From positions 7,075,501 through 7,139,500 of the forward strand of contig JAUCBN010000020.1 in NCBI GenBank assembly GCA_035048815.1: DNA of 64,000 nucleotides. The letters run 5' to 3'. The notes under the pieces are model-generated. The model did no database searches, was not told the origin of the DNA, and saw only the letters and a program-made list of their open reading frames with translations. A program made the position numbers and the translations under genes. This DNA comes from Abelmoschus esculentus. Taxonomy: Eukaryota > Streptophyta > Magnoliopsida > Malvales > Malvaceae. The first letter of the stretch is position 1, and each line of letters starts with the position of its first letter. Shown here in pieces: positions 14,344 to 24,644 of this stretch.

Positions 14344-17081
14344 TTTAATATCATTTTCGATCGTTTTTTAGGGTTTAGAGCGTGCTTGTCCAAATGGGCA
14401 TTTAGTGAACCAGTTCAAATTTTAACCGAGTAAAAAGCTCAAAATTTGAGTTTAAGCTATATAATTAGGTTCACAAGCCCATATTTAACTTTCGTTACCA
14501 AAAAATTTTTATTTAATATCATTTGAAATCGTTTTTTAGGGTTAAGAATGTGCATTCCCAAATGGGCTATCTAGTGAACCCTTTCGAATTTTAACCGAAT
14601 AAAAAGCTCAAAATTTGAGTTTAAGCTGTTTAATTAGGTTCAGAAGCCCATAATTGACCTTTTGTACCCAAAAAATTTGATTTAATATCATTTTCAATAG
14701 TTTTTTAGGGTTCAGAGCGTGCATGTCCAAATGGGCTTTCTAGTGAACCCTTTCGAATTTTAACCGAGTAAAAAGCTCAAAATCAGTGTTTAAGCTATAT
14801 AATTAGGTTCAAAAGCCCATAATTGACTTTTTTACCCAAAAAATTTAATTTAATATCATTTTCGATTATTTTTTAGGGTTTAGAGCGTGCATGTCCAAAT
14901 GGGCTATCTAGTGAACCCTTTTGAATTTTAATCGAATAAAAAGCTCAAAATTTGAGTTTAAGTTGTTTAATTAGGTTCAAAAGCCCATAATTGTCTTTTT
15001 GTACCCAAAAAATTTGATTTAATATCATTTTCAATCTTTATTTAGGGTTCAGAGCGTGCATGTCCAAATGGGCTTTCTAGTGAACCCTTTCGAAATTTAA
15101 ACGGGTAAAAAGTTCAAAATTTGAGTTTAAGCTGTATAATTAGGTTCAGAATCCCATAATTAAATTTTTGTACCCAAGAAATTTTATTTAATATCATTTT
15201 CGATCGTTTTTTAGGGTTCAGAGCGTGCATGTCCAAATGGGCTTTCTAATGAACCCTTTCGAATTTTAACCGGGTAAAAAGATCAAAATTTGAGTTTAAG
15301 CTGTATAATTTGGTTCACAAGCCCATATTTAACTTTTGTTACCCAAAAATTTTGATTTAATATCATTTTAAATCATTTTTTAGGGTTAAGAGCATGCATG
15401 TCCAATTGGGCTATCCAGTGAACCAGTTCGAATTTTAACCGAGTAAAAAGCTCAAAATTTGAGTTTAAGCTGCATAATTAGGTTCAAAATCCCATAATTG
15501 ACTTTTTGTACCAAAAAATTTGATTTAATATCATTTTCGATCATTTTTTAGGGTTCAAAGCGTACATGTCCAAATGGGCTTTCTAGTGCACCCTTTCGAA
15601 TTTTAACTGACTAAAAATCTCAAAATCAGTGTTTAAGCTGTATAATTAGGTTTACAAGCCCATAATTGACTTTTTGTACCCAAAAAATTTAATTTAATAT
15701 CATTTTCGTTCGTTTTTTAGGGTTCAGAGCGTGCATGTCCAAATGGGCTATCTAGTGAACCCTTTCGAATTTTAACCGAGTAAAAAGCTAAAAATTTGAG
15801 TTTAAGATGTTTAATTAGGTTCAAAAGCCCATAATTGACTTTTTGTACCCAATAAATTTAATTTAATATCATGTTCGTTCGTTTTTTAGGGTTCAGAGCC
15901 TGCATGTCCAAATGGGCTATCTAGTGAACCCTTTCGAATTTTAACCGAGTAAGAAGCTCAAAATTTGAGTTTAAGCTGTTTAATAGGTTCAAAAGCCCAT
16001 AATTAACTTTTTGTACCCAAGAAATTTGATTTAATATCATTTTCGATCGTTTTTTAGGGTTCACAGCGTGCATGTCCAAATGGGCTTTCTAGTGAACCCT
16101 TTCGAATTTTAACCAAGTAAAAAGCTCAAAATTTGAGTTTAAGATGTTTAAATAGGTTCAAAAGCCCATAATTTACTTTTTGTACCCAAAAAATTTGATT
16201 TAATATCATTTTCGATCGTTTTTTAGGTTCAGAGCGTGCATGTCCAAATGGGCTTTCTAGTGAACGCTTTCGAATTTTAACTGGGTAAAAAGATCAAAAT
16301 TTGAGTTTAAGATGTTTAATTAGGTTCAAAAGCCCATAATTGACTTTTTGTACCCAATAAATTTAATTTAATATCACGTTCGTTCGTTTTTTAGGGTTCA
16401 GAGCCTGCACGTCCAAATGGGCTATCTAGTGAACCCTTTCGAATTTTAACCGGGTAAAAAGCTCAAAATTTGAGTTTAAGCTGTATAACTAGGTTCAAAA
16501 GCCCATAATTAACTTTTTTACCCAAGAAATTTGATTTAATATCATTTTAAATCGTTTTTTAGCGTTCAGAGCGTGCATGTCTAAATAGGCTATCTAGTGA
16601 ACCAGTTCGAATTTTAACCGAGTAAAAAGCTCAAAATTTGAGTTTAAGCTGTATAATTAGGTTCAAAAGCCCATAATTGACTTTTTGTACCCAAAAAATT
16701 TTATTTAATATCATTTTCGATTGTTTTTTAGGGTTCAAAGCGTACATGTCCAAATGGGCATTCTAGTGAACCCTTTCGAATTTTAACTGAGTAAAAATCT
16801 CAAAATCAGTGTTTAAGCTGTATAATTAGGTTCAAAAGCCCATAATTGACTTTTTGTACCCAAAAAATTTAATTTAATATCATTTTCGTTCGTTTTTTAG
16901 GGTTCAGAGCGTGCATGTCCAAATGGGCTATCTACTGATCCCTTTTGAATTTTAACCGAGTAAAAAGCTCAAAATTTGAGTTTAAGCTATTTAATTAGGT
17001 TCAAAAGCCCATAATTGACTTTTTGTACCCAAACTATTTGATTTAATATCATTTTCAATCGTTTTTTAGGGTTCAGAGCGT
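14344..17081 (+). repeat. Satellite subfamily II, part left of the retrotransposon
   Basis: From about 14.65 kb the unit start changes to CATAATTGACTTTTTGTACCC, and the middle-segment variant AATCAGTGTTTAA first appears at 14781. Both features dominate the array right of the retrotransposon. These monomers are therefore the same domain as 27161-57499, split by the insertion. Confidence 0.7.
17077..17081 (+). other. Target site duplication, left copy (AGCGT)
   Basis: AGCGT directly precedes the TGTAACATCC start of the LTR and is repeated directly after the element at 27161-27165. In an intact monomer it belongs to the segment TTCAGAGCGTGCATGTCC, so the two flanks rejoin into one normal unit. 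Confidence 0.95.
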
Positions 17082-17676
17082 TGTAACATCCCGGTTTTGG
17101 GTCTAGAAGTTTAGACCGGATATCATTTCAAATTTTCTTTTCAAAATTTATGTTTTAGGACCCATTTAAAAGAAAAATGATTTAAAAAGGGGTTTTGAAA
17201 GAAAAGAGAGGTAATGGGGGAACCACTTATGTGGTTTCCCCTAAAACACCCATGGAAGACATAAAATTAAAAAAAAAGGGTTTTCATTCAAAAAGGAGAC
17301 ACCTTTTTTTTACTCTTCATCTTTTCCAAAAGGGTTTTCCCTATTACAAGAACAAGGTTTCTTCTTCATAGGAGTGATTTTGAAAAGGTAAATCATTCTT
17401 TAACTTAGTTTTCTTTTTCTTCACATTATTATAGCAAAGATTTTGTTTTTATACCTTGAGATTTTAGTTACATGTTGGAAATGGGTTTTGAAAAGGAATT
17501 TTCGGATGGGTTTTAAATGGGTATTAAAAAGGATGTTCTTAAACTTCATTTGGTGTCAAAATATGTTTAAAAGTTGGGTTTTTAATGGTATTCCCGAAAT
17601 GGTTTGTTATGGGTATTTTTGGAGGTTGAAAACTTGAGTTTTTGGTTGGGTTTTGTTGAAAATAAAGGGTTAGATG

Positions 17677-17685
17677 TATATATAA
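17677..17685 (+). promoter_or_regulatory. Possible TATA box in the 5' LTR
   Basis: TATATATAA lies about 600 bp into the LTR and is kept in the 3' LTR at about 25206-25214. The composition is AT-rich, so such words arise easily by chance. It is a candidate only. Confidence 0.25.
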
Positions 17686-18578
17686 CCTTGGTAGGTGTTT
17701 TTAGAATGTTAAAGGATGGATTTTGAGTAGTTAAATGTGGTAGATGATGGAATTCCCGAAGTGACTGCAGTAGGTAATTTTTGAAAGTGGAAAATGAGTG
17801 TTTTTGGGGTGTTTTAGTATGGAAATGAAGGGCTGATGGTTATACTATATATGAGTGATGTTTTGGACATGTTTTGAAGTGTTTTAGGTGTTTAAATTGA
17901 AGGGTAATGGCTGTGTTTTGCCTAAGTACAAAAATGAGAATATTTGGGATGAATTTGGCTTTGAATTGTGGATTTGTGAGCTGATGTAAAACAATGATTT
18001 TGTGGTTGATTATGAGGTTAATACTTTAATTTTGAGTGGTTTGAAGCAGCACATTTTGTTCCGGGTGATTCGAGTACAAATACGGAAGGTTCGGTGCTCG
18101 ATTTGGCTACCGTTAGAGTTGTGTGGTGAGTGGAAAAATGTTTTGAACTTGGTTTTGGTTCAAGGAAGATTTTGGGAGTTTGGATTAAGCTTGATAAGCT
18201 AATTCAAACTCAAGAGTAAGATCTACCCATTTTACTTATCTTGTATGCTTGTTAGATGGTAAAAATTGGAAAGCATGTTTGTTTAATTGTTGTCGATGGG
18301 TGTTAATTGTTATGTTGAGTTGTGTTGATTTTCTATTGATTAATGACATGTTAATATGCCATGTGAGATATTTGTAAGATGTTGCAGGTTATGCTTGTAA
18401 GTGGTAAGTAAGACCACTCGAGTATGGTAAGAAATATAGCCGGGTGGCTATGTAAGACCGGTAAGAGGTGTAAGATGTAAGATTTGTAAGATAATATTAT
18501 GGTAATGATGTTGACATTCATTGAGTCATACCGGGTATAATTGGTCGACCAATAGGATGTAAGAATAGTGCACTATGA

Positions 18579-18685
18579 GACAAAATTCGCATACGTGTCA
18601 GATAAATTCGGTCGTGTCAGACAAAATTCGTATACGTGTAAGATAAATTCGACCGTGTCAGATAAATTCATATGCGTGTAAGACG
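18579..18685 (+). repeat. 41 bp tandem repeat inside the 5' LTR (about 2.6 copies)
   Basis: Copies at 18579-18619 and 18620-18660, followed by a partial copy. Each pairs a GACAAAATTCGYATACGTGT half with a GATAAATTCG half, so the unit is itself two related half-units. The same block is in the 3' LTR. It sits among many GTAAGA words and may be a regulatory enhancer repeat, which is inference. Confidence 0.85.
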
Positions 18686-19435
18686 TTTCCGCATATCCGT
18701 GTATAATAACCGAGTTTGCCAACATACTTATCTTAATTGCTATGAATATGTGTTTTTATGATATGTTGTGAACTTTGATTGCTCTCGTAAGTTGTAAGAT
18801 GCTTTGATGTAAGATGTACGAAATGATGTTATTCTTTATTTTCAAATAAAGCTTGAACCCTGCATTGTCGTAGTTACATTTTTGAGTTCTGCTCTCTAAG
18901 CATTTATGCTTACGCTCTCGTTTTCCGACAATGCAGATCGTTAGCTCTGGAGTTAGCACGGTGCGAGGAAGGGCGTCCAAGCGTGTTGCTCTTTAGCTCA
19001 AGTATGATTTAGTTGCAGTAATGTATTAGCTAGCAATGGGATATGCTATGTTGTTTAGGAGCGTTGTTTGACTCCTATGTTGACTTATGTTTTGGATGAT
19101 TTCATGCATGGTTTATACTCGCCATGGTTGCTTTAAGTTATCATGTTGATTTATGTTTTGCAGTTATGGTTATGTGGATATTATCTTTGATGTTGTTTGA
19201 ACTCTTTTATGTATGAATTCTATGTCTTGTTGCTTGAGCATGATTCGAATGGATGTGCATGAGTTTCAAGCATGTGTAACCTGATCCTTGAGTTCTATAA
19301 TGTCTTATACATGTTAAGTATGCTTGTATGTGGTTGTTGGGTTAATCCTTAGATGTTTGTGCTTTAAAATTCATCTAGTTGTAGGGGTTTTCGGTTTCAC
19401 CTCGAACCGATATGCCAATGCCGTTTTGAGCCTTC

Positions 19436-19452
19436 GGGCTTTCGGCAAGCCC
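19436..19452 (+). other. Hairpin near the 3' end of the 5' LTR
   Basis: GGGCTT and AAGCCC are separated by five bases (TCGGC), a 6 bp perfect stem. The 3' LTR keeps the stem at 26980-26996 with one changed loop base. It might help RNA 3' end formation, but that is a guess. Confidence 0.5.
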
Positions 19453-19621
19453 AATAAGGTTGGTTTAGAGCCTGTGTGAAGATACGTTGGTCGTTTGGGC
19501 TCGGAAAGGCTTTCTAGGGTTGGTTATTGGAGTCGGGTCTTCGGACTTGACTTCGGTAATCCCCGTGTAGCCACCTCGGGTCGGCCTTGCGACTAGACCG
19601 GGTCGAGGGGGTTACATTTGT

Positions 19622-19634
19622 TGTTATCAGAGCC
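19622..19634 (+). other. Primer binding site, initiator methionine tRNA type
   Basis: TGTTATCAGAGCC lies five bases after the LTR end. It matches the classic plant TGGTATCAGAGCC site, complementary to the 3' end of tRNA-iMet, at 12 of 13 positions. The single mismatch at position 3 may be a later mutation. Confidence 0.85.
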
Positions 19635-19961
19635 TAGGTTTAAGGCTCTCAGACCGTTTCCGCGATGTTGACAGGTAAGTGAGGTAAGTTTACCGCGTTT
19701 GGTTGCAAAATCTCGGTGTTTGCCTTGCACGGTGATTGTATATGACATGTTGATTGTTGGTTGCATTGTACGGTGTTTGAAAGTTTATGATGAGTTGTTT
19801 ATCGTGTAAAAAAAAACATAGCTGTCGGATCCCATTGCTAATATTACATTATTGGAAAACGATTTTTAGTAAAGGAGTACTTAAGCACCTTGGACCCTCG
19901 CCTTTGCTAACTCAATCTTGTATGTTTATCTTGTCTGTAGTTGTTATCTCCCTTGCTCGGT
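19635..19961 (+). other. Untranslated leader between primer site and gag
   Basis: About 330 bases with no conserved frame. I see no other recognisable feature. The first suitable ATG in the gag frame is at 19962. Confidence 0.6.
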
Positions 19962-21209
19962 ATGTTGAGGCGGAGGGGCAGGCCTAGGGCTAGGGCTGTA
20001 GTGCCTGAGGCTGTTATTGAGGACGGACATGTATTAAAGGATATTGAGAGTGTCCAGAATATATATGTAGAGGATGCGCCACCTCCTCAGGAGGGCGATG
20101 GAGGGAATGTTGGAGGCGCGGGGCCTCAGGTTGGCCAAGGTCCGGCCGGTATAGATATGACTCCGTTGGTTCAAGCTATAGCCGGAGCTTTTCAGGCAGC
20201 CGTAGCCGGGGCACAAGCTGCAGCACCACCTCAGGGTGAGGGTACTGGGTTGCCACTAGAGAGACTCCGTAGTTTGGGTGGAGATGAGTTTCGAGGGTTA
20301 TCACCCTAGAGATCAAAGGCCTGGTTTGATAAGACCATCTGTATCTTGACACAGATGGGATGTACTAGAGCGCGCAAACTAGGTTGTGTTGTTTCTTTGC
20401 TTCAGGGTGATGCCTACACCTGGTGGGTCACCATTACTGCGAGTATGTCAGACGATGAGATTTCTTGGGAGTTCTTCGAGTCCGCCTTCCGCAAGAAGTA
20501 TCTGGGTCCTCGCTATATTGATGAGAAAAAGAGGGAATTTATGGCCTTACTTCAGGGTGGTATGTCTGTGACAGATTATGAGATCCGTTTTGTTAGACTG
20601 AGTCAGTATGCGCCAGAGATAGTTCCTACCGAGAGGGAACGATGTGACCGCTTTCGATATGGACTGAATGAAGAAGTGAAGAGGTATATGTTGGCTACTG
20701 ACTATACAGATTTTGATGTCTTGGTCTCTAGGGCCAAGGACATAGAGCACAGTTTGGGTCTGACCAAACGAGCCGGAGGGTGTAGTTCTGGGAAGAGGTC
20801 TACGGGTTTTGATAGAGGTGATGTCAACAAGCACAGGGACACTAGGCATCATTTTGATCATGGGCGTGGAAACTCAGGTCGAGGCCATCAGGGCTAAAGA
20901 GCTGTTGCTCATGCTCCCGTGTGTGCTAGATGTGGTAGGCACCACGCTGGAGAGTGCTGGGGTGTACCAGGTGAGTGTTGGAACTGCGGATCCCGAGAAC
21001 ATTTGAGGCGTAATTGCCCGAATTTAGCTAGAGGTGCACCGATTCAGGTTCAGGCTCCCGCCAGAGCTATTGATTATCATCGAGGGCGTGGGCGCGGTCG
21101 AGGAAATTTTCAGCTGAGGAATGATGGTCAACGGAACGTGGCTCATGTGGTTGCGGTTCAGCTAGAGGATGGTGGGCCGACTAGGGTTTATGCTCAGAGA
21201 GAGGGATAG
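19962..21209 (+). pseudogene. gag: gag (capsid/nucleocapsid) of the Tekay-like element, interrupted
   Basis: Starts at ATG 19962 with a basic MLRRRGRPRARA terminus. An open frame extends upstream only through non-ATG codons. Next comes a Gly/Ala/Gln-rich linker, then the retrotransposon gag core (about 20310-20800) with the characteristic segments DAYTWWV, FRKKYLGPRY, EIRFVRLSQYAP and CDRFRYGL. A CCHC zinc knuckle, CWNCGSREHLRRNC, follows around 20970-21020, with all four ligands present. Gag forms the virus-like particle and binds the element RNA. Two stop codons interrupt it: TAG at 20307-20309, before the core, and TAA at 20895-20897, between core and knuckle. A third, TAG at 21207-21209, separates it from pol. 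All pieces stay in one frame, so the damage is by base changes only. Confidence 0.9.
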
Positions 21210-23750
21210 AACGACACCGATGTGATCGCAGGTAATTTCTCGATACAGTCTTTGAGTTTGCTTTCCTTGATTGACTCTGGGTCTACGCATTCATATATTT
21301 TGAGTGAGCATGCTAGGATGTTGGATATACATTGTGAGACACTAGATATAGGTGTTAGTGTTACTAGTTCCTTCGGAGATACCGTAGTTGTCAGAAAGAT
21401 GTACAGACGATGTCCGTTGATGGTTGAGGGGTATGTGTTCCCAGTTGATATGATGGAATTGCCATTCTACGGTTTTGATGTGATTTTGGGTATGGATTGG
21501 CTGACAAAGCGTAGGGTTAAGATAGACTTCGAGACCAAGAGAGTTTATTTGAAACTTGCAGATGATCATGAGATTGTGGTAGTAGGTGAGAACGTGAAGT
21601 TCTTACCGAATGTTGTTTCGGCTCTAGAGGCTCAGAGGTTAGTTGAGTTGGGATGTGAGGCATACCTAGCATATGTGATGAACCCGAACATGAATGAAGT
21701 CAGACCGCAGGATATCAAGACGGTGTGTGATTTTTCGAGTGTGTTTCTAGAAGAGTTGCCTGGTTTGCCACCTGATAGAGAGGTTGAGTTTGCCATAGAG
21801 ACGTATTCAGATTCTGCTCCTGTTTCGATTGCTCCGTATCGTATGGCACCAAAAGAACTAAAAGAGTTGAAGACTCAGTTGCAAGAACTATCAGATAGAG
21901 GTTTTATCCGACCGAGTTCTTCGCCTTGGGGCGCACCCGTGTTGTTTGTGAAGAAGAAAGACGGTAGTATGAGGATGTGCATCGACTATAGACAGTTGAA
22001 TCAGTTGACAATGAAGAACAAATATCCGCTGCCGAGAATTGATGATATTTTTGATCAGCTTAGAGGTGCTACCGTGTTTTCCAAGATAGACTTGAGATCA
22101 GGGTACTATCAGTTGAAGGTAAAAGAAGTTGATGTGCCGAAGACAGCTTTCCGTACCAGGTATGGTCACTATGAGTTTTTGGTTATGCCTTTCGGGTTGA
22201 CTAATGCACCAGCTGCTTTCATGGACATGATGAACAGAATTTTCCGCGAGTACTTGGATCAGTTTGTGGTTGTGTTCATTGATGACATATTGGTGTACTC
22301 ACGTACTGAGGAAAACCATGACAAACACTTGAGGTTAGTATTGCAAACTTTGTTGGATCACCGGTTGTATGCCAAGTTGAGCAAGTGTGAGTTCTGGATT
22401 AGAGAAGTTATTTTCTTAGGACATGTAGTGTCAGCTGAGGGAATTAAAGTAGATCCTAAGAAGATAGAAGCGATTGTGAGTTGGAAGCAACTGAAGTCTG
22501 TCATAGAGATTCGTAGTTTCCTAGGCTTTGCAGGTTACTATAGGAGGTTTGTGAATGGATTTTCAAAGATAGTTGCTCCTTTGACTAAGTTGCTTCAGAA
22601 GAATGTTCAGTTTGAGTGGTCAGATGCAAGACAACAAGCCTTTGAGAAACTGAAAGAAGTTTTGACAGATGCGCCGATTTTGATACAGCCAGTGTCAGGG
22701 AAAGAGTATGTGATCTATAGTGATGCTTCGTATATAGGGCTAGGTTGTGTGCTTATGCAAGATGGGAGAGTTATAGCTTATGCTTCGAGACAGTTGAAGA
22801 ACCATGAGCGCAATTATCCGACCCATGATATAGAGCTAGCCGCAGTTGTGTTTGCCTTGCAGATTTGGAGGCATTACTTGTATGGTGAGAGATGCACCGT
22901 GTACACAGATCACAAGAGTTTGAAGTATCTGATGACACAAAGAGAGTTGAATCTGAGACAACGCAGATGGCTAGAGTTATTGAAAGATTATGACCTCAAG
23001 ATTGAGTATCATCCAGGTAAAGCCAATGTAGTGGCAGATGCTTTGAGTAGGAAGATAGTTGTTGAGTTAAGAGCTATGTTTGCTAGATTGAGCTTATCAG
23101 GTGATGGTGGCTTGGTAGCCGAGCTTCAAGTTAGACCTACTTTGGGTCAGTTGATCAGAGAGAAACAGCTGTTAGATAGATCTTTGGCACCTCACGTGCA
23201 AGATGTAACTGAAGGAAGACCTACAGAGTACAGTTTCAGAGATGATGGTGTATTGCGTTTCAGAGATAGAGTAGTTGTACCGAATGACAGTGATTTGAGA
23301 TGTATGATTCTGACCGAAGCGCACAGTAGTCCTTTTGCTATGCATCCGGGTAGTACAAAGATGTACCATGGTTTGAAGGATGAGTACTTCTGGATTGGTC
23401 TAAAGAGAGATGTTGCCGACTATGTGAGTAAGTGTATGGTTTGTCAGAGAGTTAAGGCAGAACATCAGTTTCCGTCTGGTTTGTTACAGCCGTTGAAGAT
23501 TCCGGAATGGAAATGGGAAAATATCACCATGGATTTTGTATCAGGTTTACCTTTGACTCCTTCAAAGAAGAACTCAGTTTGGGTTATATTTGATCGCTTC
23601 ACGAAGTGTGCTCACTTTATTGTTGTTCACACAACTTACTCGTTAGATAAGTTGGTAGATTTGTACATCAACGAGATTGTGAGACTTCATGGTGTGCCAA
23701 AATCGATTGTGTCTGATAGAGATTCAAGATTTACAACCAGATTTTGGTAG
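21210..23750 (+). pseudogene. pol: pol: protease, reverse transcriptase, RNase H and integrase N-terminal part
   Basis: Open for 2538 bases, in frame with gag. Counting codons from 21222, the aspartic protease active site DSG is at 18-20. Reverse transcriptase starts near 204 (APYRMAPKEL) and has the catalytic FIDD motif at 352-355. RNase H has acidic residues at D501 (YSDAS), D563 (TDHKSL) and D606 (ADALSR). The integrase zinc finger has H701, H708, C738 and C741. Two of the three integrase core acidic residues follow, D771 (MDFVSG) and D832 (SDRDSRF). The frame ends at TAG 23748-23750, just after RFW, so the third catalytic residue lies beyond the stop. It would copy the element RNA into DNA and integrate it, but the upstream and terminal stops make that impossible from this copy. 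Confidence 0.93.
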
Positions 23751-24644
23751 TGTTTGCACAGTGCTTTGGGTAGCCGTTTGAATTTCAGTACTTCGTATCA
23801 TCCTCAGTCAGATGGGCAGTTAGAGAGAGTTATCCAGATTCTTGAGGATATGTTACGTTGTTGCATCATTGATTTTCAGGGTACTTGGGAGAAACACTTG
23901 CCGTTAGTTGAGTTTGCGTACAACAACAATTATCAGTCGAGCATTCAGATGGCTCCGTATGAGGCTTTGTATGGCAGAAAGTGCAGAACTCCGATTTGTT
24001 GGGCCGAAGCAGGTCAAAAATTGATATCGATGCCAGATATGCTTAAGGGGACTACCAAGAAAGTGAAGTTGATTTGTGATCGGTTAAAGGCAGCTTCAGA
24101 TAGGCAGAAATCGTATGCGGATTTGAAACGGAAAGAAATAGAGTACGCCGTGGGTGATAGAGTGTTCTTGAAAGTTTCACCTTGGAAGAAGGTGATAAGA
24201 TTCAGTAGAAAGGGTAAGTTGAGTCCGAGGTATATTGGACCGTATGAGATTGTGAAACGGATTGATACTGTTGCTTATCAGTTGCGTTTGCTGCCAGAGT
24301 TAGAAAAGATTCATGATGTGTTTCACGTGTCGATGCTTCGAAAGTATAGATCAGATCCGTCTCATGTTATGCCAGTGGAAGAGATTGTGTTGAATTCAGA
24401 TTTGACCTATGACGAAGAACCAGTTGAGATTTTAGCCTCGGATAGCAAAGTGTTACGTGGTAGATCTATTGAGTTGGTCAAAGTGAAATGGCGACGCCGA
24501 GGGGTGGAAGAAGCCACTTGGGAGAGAAAAGAGGATATGGAGAAACAGTTCCCGTATCTTTTTCCGTCAGGTAAGAATTTCGGGGACAAAATTCCTGAAG
24601 TAGGGGAGAGTTGTAACATCCCGGTTTTGGGTCTAGGAGTTTAG
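23751..24644 (+). pseudogene. pol: pol: integrase C-terminal part and chromodomain-like tail
   Basis: Continues the pol frame directly after the stop at 23748. The missing integrase glutamate is in QLERV, 35 residues after the second aspartate if the stop is counted as one residue, which is the usual D-35-E spacing. Next come the YEALYGRKCRTPICW and FLKVSPWKKV segments and the IHDVFHVSMLRKY motif typical of plant gypsy integrases. A chromodomain-like stretch (about codons 233-272, with VKVKW and EATWE) ends the protein. Such tails are known to steer chromoviruses toward heterochromatin. This one resembles the divergent plant type without an obvious full aromatic cage. The frame runs 33 bases into the 3' LTR before its stop. 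Confidence 0.9.
24597..24611 (+). other. Polypurine tract before the 3' LTR
   Basis: GAAGTAGGGGAGAGT directly precedes the 3' LTR start. It is purine apart from two T residues and sits where plus-strand priming is expected. It overlaps the end of the coding frame, which reads through into the LTR. Confidence 0.8.

Larger units (their letters stand above)
1..17081 (+). repeat. Satellite array, left arm (168-169 bp monomer)
   Basis: Head-to-tail tandem array of about 100 AT-rich monomers, all in one orientation. The unit start AATTAACTTT recurs at 1, 169, 337, 506 and 675, giving a period of 168-169 bp. Landmarks within each unit, in order, are AATTTGATTTAATATCATTT, CGATCGTTTTTTAGGGTT, CAGAGCGTGCATGTCC, GTGAACCCTTTCGAATTTTA, GCTCAAAATTTGAGTTTAAG and ATAATTAGGTTCAAAAGCCC. 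The array is cut at 17081 by a retrotransposon and continues from 27161. It has no coding capacity. The period, composition and surrounding retroelements resemble plant centromeric or pericentromeric satellites, which is inference. The left edge of the array lies outside the window. Confidence 0.97.
17082..19616 (+). repeat. 5' long terminal repeat of the Tekay-like element
   Basis: A 2535 bp direct repeat of 24612-27160, starting TGTAACATCCCGG and ending GGGGGTTACA, with TG...CA ends. It lacks a segment of about 14 bp that the 3' LTR has between two ATTGT direct repeats (near 17965-17969 here). It holds a 41 bp tandem repeat and a short hairpin near its 3' end. Its short open frames are not conserved genes. 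Confidence 0.95.

Noticed and set aside
17443..17637. 64-codon open frame found in both LTRs (also 24972-25166)
   Set aside because: Conserved only because the LTRs are copies. The composition is Trp/Phe/Lys-rich from AT-rich DNA and there is no recognisable domain.
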